64,000 nucleotides of DNA from Sediminibacterium ginsengisoli (GTDB taxonomy: Bacteria > Bacteroidota > Bacteroidia > Chitinophagales > Chitinophagaceae), in contig CAMBEQ010000011.1 in NCBI GenBank assembly GCA_945865545.1, positions 1-64,000 of the forward strand, given 5' to 3'. The notes beneath the pieces are model-generated. The model was not told where the DNA came from. It saw only the letters and a program-made list of their open reading frames with translations, and did no database searches. The position numbers and the translations under genes were made by a program. This document shows positions 41,734-50,495 of this stretch, piece after piece; the stretch's first letter is position 1; every line of letters starts with the position of its first letter.

Positions 41734-42333
41734 ATGCAGCCTCTCCGATATTTTATTGTTTATAAACCTGTGAATATGGTTTCTCAATTTGTGAGTACCC
41801 ATCAAGTGAATTTATTACATCAATTAGATTTTGCTTTTCCCGAAGGGACACATGCCATTGGCCGCTTAGATCAAAATTCGGAAGGATTATTATTACTTAC
41901 TACTAATAAAAAAATTACTAAACTTTTATTTCAAGGAGTTGTTCCACATCAACGTACTTATTTAGTCCAAGTTAAGAACAAGGTGGAACCTGCTATTGTA
42001 GAAAAATTAGCCAATGGTATAGACATTAGTGCTCCCAATGGAAGTTTATTTAAAACAACGCCTTGCTTGGTTAAATGGGTCAATCCGCCAGTTGGTTTAT
42101 CAGCAGTTGATAAGCCATTGCATCCCAAGGTGCAAACCACTTGGTTGGAAATTACATTAACAGAAGGGCGATACCATCAGGTGCGTAAAATGGTAGCCGC
42201 AGTCAATCATAAATGTATTCGGTTGATAAGAACTTCCATAGAAAATATTAAAATTGACAGGATGCAACCAGGCGATGTGCTTGAAATGGAGGAAGAAAAA
42301 TTCTACCAGCTGCTCAATTTACATGCAAAATAA
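41734..42333 (+). CDS. Pseudouridine synthase (RsuA/RluE-type)
   Basis: This 199-aa enzyme isomerises uridine to pseudouridine in rRNA. Domain features are the start YFIVYKPVNMVSQF, the catalytic-Asp motif GRLDQNSEGLLLLTTN (about residues 44-58, catalytic D in RLD), and the C-terminal GRYHQVRKMVAAVNHKCIRLIRTSI. No N-terminal S4 domain is present, as in RluE and RsuB-type short enzymes. Target nucleotide cannot be told from sequence; 23S rRNA is most likely. Confidence 0.92.
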   Translation: MQPLRYFIVYKPVNMVSQFVSTHQVNLLHQLDFAFPEGTHAIGRLDQNSEGLLLLTTNKKITKLLFQGVVPHQRTYLVQVKNKVEPAIVEKLANGIDISAPNGSLFKTTPCLVKWVNPPVGLSAVDKPLHPKVQTTWLEITLTEGRYHQVRKMVAAVNHKCIRLIRTSIENIKIDRMQPGDVLEMEEEKFYQLLNLHAK

Positions 42334-42400
42334 TTAGTATATTTAATGATACCTGGATACTTATTTTTTACAGGGGTATTCATTTTTTAAAACGATAGTT

Positions 42401-42517
42401 ATGAATAAATCATTATCAAACAAGTATGCATTGCAATCCATTGTTAAAAATGGAGGTACTATAGGTAATATTTTAATTAGTGACCTTATTGCTTATTCTA
42501 ATAAAGAAAATAAATAA
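42401..42517 (+). CDS. 38-aa small ORF coupled to ribokinase (not in ORF track)
   Basis: ATG 42401 opens a 38-codon frame (MNKSLSNKYALQSIVKNGG followed by TIGNILISDLIAYSNKENK) that stops with TAA at 42515-42517, sharing its last base with the ribokinase ATG at 42517 (TAATG). This is a typical translational-coupling junction. The peptide is polar, likely helical, with no signal or membrane segment, and I recognise no family. It may be a leader peptide, a small regulatory protein or an anti-toxin-like partner. Chance ORFs of this size exist in AT-rich DNA, so the call is moderate. Confidence 0.5.
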   Translation: MNKSLSNKYALQSIVKNGGTIGNILISDLIAYSNKENK

Positions 42518-43419
42518 TGAGTCATTCAAAAATTGTAGTCATAGGAAGTGCCAATACCGATATGGTAGTAAAAGCAAAAACGCTTCCCTTGCCTGGAGAA
42601 ACTATTTTAGGTGGACAATTTTTTATGAATGCAGGAGGAAAAGGAGCTAATCAGGCAGTGGCTGCAGCACGCATGGGAGGTCAGGTAATTTTAGTGGCTA
42701 AAGTAGGAGATGATATTTTTGGAAAGCAAACTATTGAAGGGCTTCAAAAAGAAAATATAAATACAGATTTTGTTTTTATAGATGCCCTAGCGCCATCGGG
42801 CACTGCTTTAATTAATGTGAATGAAGAAGGAGAGAATTGTATAGTAGTGGCACCAGGGGCCAATGCTAATTTATTACCCGCCGACCTACAGCAGGTTAAT
42901 ATTATTTCAACAGCTGAAATAATATTAATGCAATTGGAAGTGCCCATGCAAACTATTGAACAAGTTGCAAAAAATGCAAAACTGAGTCATCAAAAAGTGA
43001 TCATCAATCCTGCACCTGCTCAACTTTTATCAGATGAGTTATTAAAAGGCTTGTATTTAATAACCCCTAATGAAACCGAAGCTAGCATGTTAACAGGCAT
43101 AGCAGTAGTAGATGAAAAAACTGCGTCAAAGGCGGCAGATCAATTTTTAAAAAAAGGGGTACAAAATGTAATTATTACCTTAGGCAAACAAGGTGCTTAT
43201 TTTCAAAATAGCACAGAACATATTTTAGTACCAGCACCTTTAGTTCATGCGCTAGATACTACAGCGGCTGGTGATACATTTAGCGGGGCCATTACGGTAG
43301 CACTCACCGAAAATAAATCTTGGGAGCAAGCTATTCAATTTGCAGTAAAGGCAGCATCTATTTCTGTAACTAGATTAGGCGCACAAGCTTCCGTGCCTTA
43401 TAGAAATGAAATTGAATGA
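42517..43419 (+). CDS. rbsK: Ribokinase (PfkB family)
   Basis: This 300-aa enzyme phosphorylates D-ribose to ribose-5-phosphate. PfkB family signatures are present: GGKGANQAVAAARMGG (about residues 38-53) and DTTAAGDTFSGAI (about 248-260), with the N1 start IVVIGSANTDMVV. Length fits RbsK (about 309 aa). The sugar transporter gene follows after 28 nt, which supports ribose uptake and phosphorylation as one unit. No rbsD or ABC transporter genes are seen. Confidence 0.93.
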   Translation: MSHSKIVVIGSANTDMVVKAKTLPLPGETILGGQFFMNAGGKGANQAVAAARMGGQVILVAKVGDDIFGKQTIEGLQKENINTDFVFIDALAPSGTALINVNEEGENCIVVAPGANANLLPADLQQVNIISTAEIILMQLEVPMQTIEQVAKNAKLSHQKVIINPAPAQLLSDELLKGLYLITPNETEASMLTGIAVVDEKTASKAADQFLKKGVQNVIITLGKQGAYFQNSTEHILVPAPLVHALDTTAAGDTFSGAITVALTENKSWEQAIQFAVKAASISVTRLGAQASVPYRNEIE

Positions 43420-43447
43420 TCCTTTATACATTTTAAAATAACCAATT

Positions 43448-44446
43448 ATGTTTATTGTAGAAAATTACTCGCTAGCCATTTTACTTTGTTTTGTAACAAT
43501 GGTTTGTTGGGGCTCTTGGGCAAACACCACTAAGCTTACTTCTCCCAGCTGGCGTTTTGAGTTATTGTATTGGGATTATGGAGTAGGTATTTTATTAACT
43601 ACATTAATTATTGCGTTTACCTTAGGATCACATGGTCAAGAAGGCAGGTCATTTTTAGCAGATATCCAACAAGCGTCCAACAGCAATATAATGTCAGCTG
43701 TAATTGGAGGTGTTGTATTTAATTTGGCTAATATATTATTAGTAGCTGCTATTGCAATAGCGGGGATGTCTGTTGCATTTCCAATAGGTATTGGTATTGC
43801 TTTAGCTTTAGGGGTGATTGTAAATTATCTAGATCATCCACAAGGTAATCCACTACTGATCTTTGGCGGCGTGGCATTGATTGTTGTAGCCATTTTATTA
43901 AATGCAAGAGCTTATCAAAAACTACAATCCAGTGCAGCAGAAAAAATTTCTAAAAAAGGTTTATTTCTTTCCATCGTGAGTGGTTGCTTGATGGGTTTTT
44001 TTTATAAATACGTAGCGGCTTCAATGGTGAATAACTTTAATGTTCCAGAAGCGGATAAACTTACTCCCTATACTGCACTTGTATTTTTTGGAATAGGGGT
44101 AGTAGCAAGTAGTTTTGTATTTAATAGTATTCAAATGAAAAAACCATTTGCAGGATCCTCCCTTTCTTTCACAGATTATTTTAAGGGTAGTTTAAAAGAT
44201 CATTTTGTAGGTATTTTAGGCGGAGCCATTTGGAGTATTGGAATGTCTTTTAATATCATAGCCTCCGGTAAGGCCGGTCCTGCAATATCTTATGGATTAG
44301 GGCAAGGGGCTACAGTGATTGCTGCCATATGGGGTATTTATGTGTGGAGAGAATTTGATAAAGCACCCAAAGGCACTAAAGCAATACTTAATGTAATGTT
44401 GTTATTGTATATGGTAGGATTAAGTTTGATTATTTTATCTAAATAA
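43448..44446 (+). CDS. GRP-family sugar transporter
   Basis: This 332-aa polytopic protein has about ten membrane helices in two repeats (CFVTMVCWGSWANTTKL, then VAFPIGIGIALALGVIVNYLDHP, and KAGPAISYGLGQGATVIAAIWGIYVWREF). The pattern is that of the glucose/ribose porter family (DMT superfamily, related to RhaT and GlcU), which moves sugars with protons. Following ribokinase in the same orientation, D-ribose is the likely substrate. Located in the inner membrane. Confidence 0.88.
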   Translation: MFIVENYSLAILLCFVTMVCWGSWANTTKLTSPSWRFELLYWDYGVGILLTTLIIAFTLGSHGQEGRSFLADIQQASNSNIMSAVIGGVVFNLANILLVAAIAIAGMSVAFPIGIGIALALGVIVNYLDHPQGNPLLIFGGVALIVVAILLNARAYQKLQSSAAEKISKKGLFLSIVSGCLMGFFYKYVAASMVNNFNVPEADKLTPYTALVFFGIGVVASSFVFNSIQMKKPFAGSSLSFTDYFKGSLKDHFVGILGGAIWSIGMSFNIIASGKAGPAISYGLGQGATVIAAIWGIYVWREFDKAPKGTKAILNVMLLLYMVGLSLIILSK

Positions 44447-44669
44447 GCATAGCCAAATTACATAAAGCAAAAACTGATTTTGGTCATCAATGCAATAGGA
44501 TGATCTTGTTATTGTCTTAGAATGTATTAAAAAGCAATGGGTTGTGACTATTTTTAGTAGTTAAAGTATCATTTTTTGAGCATGGGTTATGAAAAAGCAA
44601 TGAACTATAATTTGATTGAATCAGAAAAAGTAGTAAATTAGGTATATACAGTCACCCCAATCCTTATCT

Positions 44670-45101
44670 ATGCCAACCGTACACGACCTATTACATAATA
44701 AAAATAGAAAGCTCATTGCCGTATCCAGTAATACTTCTATTATAGATGCGCTTAAGATGATGGCTGATTTTAATATTGGCTGTTTGATTGTATTAGAAGG
44801 AGACCATTATATAGGCATGTTTACAGAAAGGGACTATGCGCGTAAAATTGTATTAGAAGGACGTAATTCTCAAACGACCACGGTAGATGAAATTATGGTA
44901 ACAGACATTCCCTTATTAGATAGTAAAGACAGTATTGAACTTTGTACCAAAATTATGACGGAAAAAACTTTGCGTTATTTGCCTGTTTTTGAAAATGGGA
45001 AGCTCATTAATTTAATAAGCCAAAGTGATATTATCAAGCATACCATTGACTCCCAAAAATCACTCATTGAGCATTTACAAGATTATATGAACTTGAAGTA
45101 A
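44670..45101 (+). CDS. CBS domain protein
   Basis: This 143-aa cytoplasmic protein consists of two tandem CBS domains (about residues 10-65 and 75-135; the first ends FTERDYARKIVLEGR). CBS pairs bind adenine nucleotides and often sense energy state. No other domain is present. It follows the sugar transporter by 223 nt and so is likely an independent transcript. Confidence 0.92.
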   Translation: MPTVHDLLHNKNRKLIAVSSNTSIIDALKMMADFNIGCLIVLEGDHYIGMFTERDYARKIVLEGRNSQTTTVDEIMVTDIPLLDSKDSIELCTKIMTEKTLRYLPVFENGKLINLISQSDIIKHTIDSQKSLIEHLQDYMNLK

Positions 45102-45102
45102 T

Positions 45103-45984
45103 TTATTCGTGTTCAACCATGTCATACAGATGATGTATGAGCCCATCTGCCAAACCAATTTTAGGCACATATATTTCTTCAATATCGGCCCATTTACAAA
45201 TAGCATTATAAATAGTTAAAGCAGGTACAATTACTTCAGCTCTATCTTCCTTAAGGGTATAGGTATGCATTCTTTCATCCACTGAAAGAGGATCCATTTC
45301 TTTATAAACTTCTTTTAAACTTTCTGCACTAATAAATTTCCCATCTTTATTACCATTCAAAGCAAATAATTTATTGATATTGCCTCCGGATCCAATACCA
45401 ATCATCTTATTGTATTTTTTGGATAGGTCCTTCAAAGTATCTTTCATCTCCTCCCAGGTTTCGTCTTTTACTTTTTTTGTAAGAATACGAACTGTACCAA
45501 TATTGAAAGATTTTTGAACTACTACATTAGACTTATGGTATAGAGTTATTTCGGTACTACCGCCACCTACGTCAATGTATAAATAACTTTTATCTTTGTC
45601 TAGTAATTCTGCAATATGGTTTTCGTAAATAATTTCGGCTTCCAATTCGCCGGTAATTACTTCAATCTCAATACTTGTTTCTGATTTAATTTCTTTGATG
45701 ATCTCTTTTGCATTTTCGGCATCTCTCATGGCACTGGTGGCGCATGCCATATAGTGATCCACTTCATACACTTTCATTAGATTATTGAAAGCTTTGATGG
45801 TATTAATAAGCATTTTCTTTTTTTGACCACCAATATGCCCCTTTTCAAATACATCAAAACCCAAACGGACAGGAATTCTTAAAAGGCATAATTTATTAAA
45901 TTCGACTTCCTTTCCTCTTTTTACTACTGCACAAATAAGTAATCTTACCGCGTTACTTCCAATATCTATAGCTGCGAGTACCAA
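45103..45984 (-). CDS. ppx: Ppx/GppA exopolyphosphatase, short form
   Basis: This 293-aa protein would hydrolyse polyphosphate or pppGpp from the end. The ASKHA-ATPase fold is clear: AIDIGSNAVRLLI at the N-terminus and YIDVGGGSTEITLY (about residues 139-152), with the GGN-x-NKLF segment further on. The length is that of the two-domain Ppx/GppA form lacking the C-terminal HD domain. No ATG precedes the core, so a TTG start at 45984 is needed, just 3 nt after the ppk1 stop. This gives a ppk-ppx operon that both makes and breaks polyphosphate. Confidence 0.9.
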   Translation of the reverse strand: MVLAAIDIGSNAVRLLICAVVKRGKEVEFNKLCLLRIPVRLGFDVFEKGHIGGQKKKMLINTIKAFNNLMKVYEVDHYMACATSAMRDAENAKEIIKEIKSETSIEIEVITGELEAEIIYENHIAELLDKDKSYLYIDVGGGSTEITLYHKSNVVVQKSFNIGTVRILTKKVKDETWEEMKDTLKDLSKKYNKMIGIGSGGNINKLFALNGNKDGKFISAESLKEVYKEMDPLSVDERMHTYTLKEDRAEVIVPALTIYNAICKWADIEEIYVPKIGLADGLIHHLYDMVEHE

Positions 45985-45987
45985 TTT

Positions 45988-48054
45988 TTATAATTTTTTT
46001 CCTATTAAGTAATGGTAGGTTTCTACCTGAGATTTATATATTTTTCTTCTAGCGGAAGGTACATAATTATTGTTTAAGTTCTCGTCTAAAATTCTGGCTT
46101 TATTATTATCTTTTAGCTGAATGTTAATGATGTCTATGAGTTCTTTTTTTAAGTGGGCATCTAATATTGGGGCAGCCACTTCTATTCGATGGTCTAAATT
46201 ACGTACCATCCAATCGGCGCTTGAAATAAAAACTTTTTCGTTTCCTTTATTGTGAAATATCATCACCCTTGCATGTTCTAGGTATTGGTCTACGATACTT
46301 ATGGCATTTAACTTAGCGTTCAATTTTTCGGCTTCTTTCTTTAAAGTAAGAATACCTCGGATAATTAAATGAACCTCCACACCAGCTTTTAAAGCTTTGT
46401 ATAAATGGTCAATCAGCAATTGGTCGCTCAAGGAATTTAATTTTACGATAATTTTAGCGGGTTTGCCTAGTTTCGCAAATTTAATTTCATTGTTGATTAA
46501 TTGAATAATAGTATTGCGCATGTTAATAGGGGATATTAACAAGTTCCTAGTTTTGCCAATGGGCTTATCACCCATTTGCCAAGTTTCTAAATAGGTAAAT
46601 ACTTTATTCACTTCCATTAACAATGGCTTAGAGGCGGTCAATAAACAATGATCGGAATAAATTCTAGCCGTTTTTTCATTTAAATTCCCAGTACTAATAA
46701 ATCCATATTGCACCAATTTATTATCAATTCTTTTTTGAATGATACAAATTTTGGCATGTACTTTCACATTGGGAATGCCCACTAATACTTTGACACCTTC
46801 CTCTTCCATAGCAGTTTTCCATTCTAAATTGGCTTCTTCATCAAAACGGGCTTTTAGTTCTAAAAATACAGTCACTTTTTTTCCGTTTCTAGCAGCATTA
46901 ATTAAGGCGTTAATTACTTTAGAGTTGCTTGCTAAGCGGTAGGCTGTTATTTTAATTGAAATGACAGCATCATCCATGGCCGCTTCTCTGAGCATATCAA
47001 TGACGGGGTCGTAGCTGTGATAGGGGAAATGCAATAACACATCTTTTTGAAGAACTATTTCAGAGACTTGATAATTTTTCTTGAAAGCAGGGTGAGCAAA
47101 TGGTTTAGGCCTGTCTTGTTTTTCAACCAATACATCTGGAAAATCCATAAAATGCCTAAAATTATGAATATGACCTCCTGGTATAATGCTACTCTTTCTA
47201 GTTAGGTGTAATTTTTGAATTAAAAAGTCGAGTAATTCTGCATTCATATCTTTGTCATATACAAATCGAACGGGCTTACCTTTCCTTCTATTTTTTATAC
47301 CTTTTGAAATTTTCTCTACAAAATTAATGCCCACTTCTTGATCCAAATCAATTTCTGCATCCTTTGTAATTTTAAACACATGCGCATCAAATTGATTGAA
47401 TTTAAAATGCGAAAAAATAACTGGCAAATTAAATTTAATAATATCCTCTAATAAGATAATCGATTTTGTCCCTGGGCTAGAAGGTAGGATAATAAAGCGG
47501 CCAACGGATTTAGAAGGAATTTCAATTAAAGAAAATTTTTCATGATAAGCATTTTGCTTATTTCTCATTACGATGGCTAAGTACAAGCTTTTGTCTCTTA
47601 AGTAAGGCAGATCAGGTAAGTTTTCAATCATCAATGGAATAATGTAGGGACGCACTACATTATCAAAATAATCCCGAATAAACTCCTTTTGAATGGCATT
47701 TAATTTTCGCTCATTTATTATTAAAATTTTACGTTTAATGAGCTCCTTGTTAATATTATTCCAAATACGAGCAAATTCACTTTGTTGCTTGAGCACCACC
47801 CTTTGAATTTCATCTAAAATCACTTGAGGCGATTCTAACATATCTATATTCGTGCTTTTCTTCTTATCATTAAGTTCCACCATTCTTTTTAAAGTGGCCA
47901 CCCGAACTCTAAAAAACTCATCTAAATTGTTGGAAAAAATGCCTAAAAATCGAATTCTATCTTTTAAAGTAACCGATTGGTCATTGGCTTCTTGTAATAC
48001 CCTGGCATTAAAACTAAGCCAGCTGATATCTCTAGGTATATAATTGTTCTTCAT
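45988..48054 (-). CDS. ppk1: Polyphosphate kinase 1
   Basis: This 688-aa enzyme builds polyphosphate from ATP. The domains are in order: N-terminal helical domain (YIPRDISWLSFNARVLQEA), head domain, then two phospholipase-D-like catalytic domains. The catalytic histidine is in KVHAKICIIQKRID, and the second PLD-like motif in MIFHNKGNEKVFISSADWMVRNLDHRIE. The length is typical. The ppx gene follows directly on the same strand. It is divergent from the LpxH-like phosphoesterase at 48162. Confidence 0.95.
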   Translation of the reverse strand: MKNNYIPRDISWLSFNARVLQEANDQSVTLKDRIRFLGIFSNNLDEFFRVRVATLKRMVELNDKKKSTNIDMLESPQVILDEIQRVVLKQQSEFARIWNNINKELIKRKILIINERKLNAIQKEFIRDYFDNVVRPYIIPLMIENLPDLPYLRDKSLYLAIVMRNKQNAYHEKFSLIEIPSKSVGRFIILPSSPGTKSIILLEDIIKFNLPVIFSHFKFNQFDAHVFKITKDAEIDLDQEVGINFVEKISKGIKNRRKGKPVRFVYDKDMNAELLDFLIQKLHLTRKSSIIPGGHIHNFRHFMDFPDVLVEKQDRPKPFAHPAFKKNYQVSEIVLQKDVLLHFPYHSYDPVIDMLREAAMDDAVISIKITAYRLASNSKVINALINAARNGKKVTVFLELKARFDEEANLEWKTAMEEEGVKVLVGIPNVKVHAKICIIQKRIDNKLVQYGFISTGNLNEKTARIYSDHCLLTASKPLLMEVNKVFTYLETWQMGDKPIGKTRNLLISPINMRNTIIQLINNEIKFAKLGKPAKIIVKLNSLSDQLLIDHLYKALKAGVEVHLIIRGILTLKKEAEKLNAKLNAISIVDQYLEHARVMIFHNKGNEKVFISSADWMVRNLDHRIEVAAPILDAHLKKELIDIINIQLKDNNKARILDENLNNNYVPSARRKIYKSQVETYHYLIGKKL

Positions 48055-48161
48055 GGTGCTTAAAATTCACTGTAAAATTACAAAACTTGAGTTAAGTAAT
48101 ATTCCGGTCACAATTTATTAATGTTAAGTTAATAATGTGGATACATTGAAGTTACCCCGCT

Positions 48162-49031
48162 ATGCGTTATTTACATAAAATACTACCCATGGACAAAAGA
48201 CCAATGGAAATATGTATCATTAGCGACCTACATTTAGGCACTTTTGGGTGCCAGGCAAAGGAAGCACTTAATTATTTAAAGAGCATAAAGCCTAAAACAC
48301 TTATTTTAAATGGGGATATTATTGATATCTGGCAATTTAACAAACGCTATTTTCCAGCTAGCCATATGGCCGTAATCAAGCAAATTTTTAGCATGGCCAG
48401 TAAGGATACTAAAGTTATTTATATCACGGGGAATCATGATGAGGCATTGCGTAAATATGCCGATTTTGAAATGGGTAATATACAATTAACCGATAAAATT
48501 GTTTTTGAAATTAATGGAGAAAAGAACTGGGTATTTCATGGAGACGTTTTTGATAGAACCACCAAAGGAGGGGCTAAGTTTATTGCGAAATTAGGAGGAT
48601 ATGGATACGACTTATTAATCCTTATTAATAGTGTGCTTAATTGGGGTATGAAAATAATGGGCAAAGAAAAAATGAGTTTTAGTAAGAATGTTAAAAATGG
48701 CGTGAAAAAAGCAGTATCATGGATTAACAATTTTGAACAAATTGCTGCCGAATTGGCTATTGAAAATGATTATCAATATGTGATATGTGGGCACATTCAT
48801 CAGCCACAGCATCGAGTAATTCAAACCGACAAGGGATCTGTCACCTATTTAAATAGTGGGGATTGGATTGAAAATTTAACTTCTTTGGAATATTATGATA
48901 ATGCCTGGAAATTATATCATTATGATCCTAAGCAATTCCAAAATGAAATAGTAAGCAAGAATAAAATAATTAATTTGAAAGAAGAGTTAAGCGTATTAAC
49001 CAAAGAGGTTGCTTTTCAGGTTTCAATGTAA
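48162..49031 (+). CDS. LpxH-like metallophosphoesterase
   Basis: This 289-aa protein resembles UDP-2,3-diacylglucosamine pyrophosphatase LpxH of lipid A synthesis. Metal motifs are SDLHLG, NGDIIDIW, GNHDEAL, FHGDVFD and GHIHQPQHR, the usual five. The central helical insert contains KFIAKLGGYGYDLLILINSVLNWGMK. Gene neighbours (a glycosyltransferase 12 nt downstream and ppk1 upstream) are typical of Bacteroidota envelope genes. The tracked start is ATG 48162; ATG 48189 (MDKRPMEICIISDLHLG) is equally plausible. True lpxH cannot be separated from paralogues here. Confidence 0.8.
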   Translation: MRYLHKILPMDKRPMEICIISDLHLGTFGCQAKEALNYLKSIKPKTLILNGDIIDIWQFNKRYFPASHMAVIKQIFSMASKDTKVIYITGNHDEALRKYADFEMGNIQLTDKIVFEINGEKNWVFHGDVFDRTTKGGAKFIAKLGGYGYDLLILINSVLNWGMKIMGKEKMSFSKNVKNGVKKAVSWINNFEQIAAELAIENDYQYVICGHIHQPQHRVIQTDKGSVTYLNSGDWIENLTSLEYYDNAWKLYHYDPKQFQNEIVSKNKIINLKEELSVLTKEVAFQVSM

Positions 49032-49042
49032 TTATTTATTAA

Positions 49043-50038
49043 ATGAAAATATTTTACGCCATACAAGGAACAGGCAATGGTCATTTAAGTAGGGCCGAAG
49101 AATTGTATCCCTATTTAAAAAAATATGGAGCTATTGATTTCTTTTTAAGCGGGTCTAATGCGCAATTAAATACATCGCTTCCCATTAAGTACAAAAGCAA
49201 TGGGGTTAGTTTGCATTATAAGAATACGGGAGGAATGGATTATGGTAAAATTACCAAATCGCTGGGGTTTAGTATATACAAAGAAGCCAAAGCTTTGCCT
49301 TTAGAAAAATATGATGTTATCATTAATGATTTTGAATTTATCACCTCTTTAGCATGTAGCTTAAAGAAGAAAAAAAGTATTCAATTTGGGCATCAAGCCA
49401 GTTTTCAAAGTAAATTAACGCCTAGGTCCACTTCCTTTAATCCCATTGGAAACTTGGTTTTGGATAAATTTGTAAAAAGTACTAATTATTTGGGTTTGCA
49501 CTTTGAATCTTATGATAAGAACATTTACAATCCCATCATCAAAGAAGAAATAGTACAAGCAGAAGTGATGGATGACGGGCATATTTCGGTGTATTTGCCT
49601 CAATATTCTATAGCTATTTTATCCCCTTATTTATTAGCCAATCCTTTATTTCACTTTGAAGTTTTTACAAAAGAAGTAAAGGTATTGACTAATTATAAAA
49701 ACATTTCTTTTTATCCTATTGACAATAAAGTTTTTACTAGTAGCTTAATTAGATGCCATGGCATTATCACTGCGGGAGGTTTTGAAACCCCAGCAGAAGC
49801 TATGTATTTAAAAAAGAAAGTATTGAGTATTCCTATCTTAAATCATTTTGAACAAGAATGTAATGGAGCTGCTATGAAAAAATTGGGAGTAAAAGTGATC
49901 AAAAAAATAGATTCAAGTTTTCATCAAATATTTAATGAATGGGTAGCGTCGGAAAATAATATTCAATTTAAATTGACTCATTCTACCGAAGCTATCGTTG
50001 ATATATTGATGCAAAATATCCCTACCAATCATAATTAA
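49043..50038 (+). CDS. GT-B fold glycosyltransferase
   Basis: This 331-aa protein starts with IFYAIQGTGNGHLSRAEELYPYLKKYG, the hallmark of a glycosyltransferase family related to MurG/UGT-type enzymes in Bacteroidota. The C-terminal half has GIITAGGFETPAEAMYLKKKVLSIPILNHFEQECNGAAMKKLGV, which would hold the nucleotide sugar. It probably adds a sugar to a lipid in the envelope. It forms an operon with the upstream LpxH-like gene (12 nt gap), which hints at lipid A or glycolipid modification. Confidence 0.82.
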   Translation: MKIFYAIQGTGNGHLSRAEELYPYLKKYGAIDFFLSGSNAQLNTSLPIKYKSNGVSLHYKNTGGMDYGKITKSLGFSIYKEAKALPLEKYDVIINDFEFITSLACSLKKKKSIQFGHQASFQSKLTPRSTSFNPIGNLVLDKFVKSTNYLGLHFESYDKNIYNPIIKEEIVQAEVMDDGHISVYLPQYSIAILSPYLLANPLFHFEVFTKEVKVLTNYKNISFYPIDNKVFTSSLIRCHGIITAGGFETPAEAMYLKKKVLSIPILNHFEQECNGAAMKKLGVKVIKKIDSSFHQIFNEWVASENNIQFKLTHSTEAIVDILMQNIPTNHN

Positions 50039-50078
50039 TTCAAATTTTCTCACAACACCTAAATAAACCATTTCTATC

Positions 50079-50426
50079 ATGTATTTAATTCAAAATCAAA
50101 ATAAAGAAACTGTAGCGTATATTCAAAATATGATGATATTGGATGCTAGTCAAGAGCAAGTGATTGGCATTCTAATTGGAGATTGTTTTTTTGGAAAAAA
50201 TAAAAAAGTTGTAGGTAAAATATTTAATAAAACGGCATATTTATTAAATGGAGAAATTGTAGGGAAAATTGAACTTAATGCATCTTATAAAAATACAGCC
50301 ATTAAGAAAAGCTTAATGAGTCAGGCATGGGATATATTAATGCATGTAAATGAACATACTGGAGCTTGGATTGAAGAAACAAAAAAATGGAGCAAGACCG
50401 ATCTTGCCAAAAATTTAGAAGCTTAA
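50079..50426 (+). CDS. Small protein, possibly 4-fold beta-flap type
   Basis: This 115-aa protein has repeats of the form hydrophobic-x-N-x-x-x-x-V-x-x-I-x-x-x (YLIQNQNKETVAYIQN, MILDASQEQVIGILIG, KNKKVVGKIFN, AYLLNGEIVGKIE), which suggests a beta-meander such as the 4-fold beta-flap proteins. The last 35 residues are helical. No signal peptide. Function unknown. It has its own position, 40 nt after the glycosyltransferase, and is followed by a strong terminator. Confidence 0.6.
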   Translation: MYLIQNQNKETVAYIQNMMILDASQEQVIGILIGDCFFGKNKKVVGKIFNKTAYLLNGEIVGKIELNASYKNTAIKKSLMSQAWDILMHVNEHTGAWIEETKKWSKTDLAKNLEA

Positions 50427-50442
50427 AAATAGTTGATTTAAT

Positions 50443-50481
50443 AAAAAAGCCATTGCAGTATTATTCTACAATGGCTTTTTT
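50443..50481. terminator. Bidirectional terminator between convergent genes
   Basis: AAAAAAGCCATTG and CAATGGCTTTTTT form a perfect 13-bp stem around a 13-nt loop. A tract on one side and T tract on the other let it end both the 115-aa gene and the serine hydrolase gene. Confidence 0.85.
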
Positions 50482-50495
50482 ATGGAGTGTAATGA

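Noticed and set aside
44530-44605. Direct repeat AAAAAGCAATG in the gap before the CBS gene
   Set aside because: Only two short copies without dyad or link to a promoter; likely chance in AT-rich DNA.
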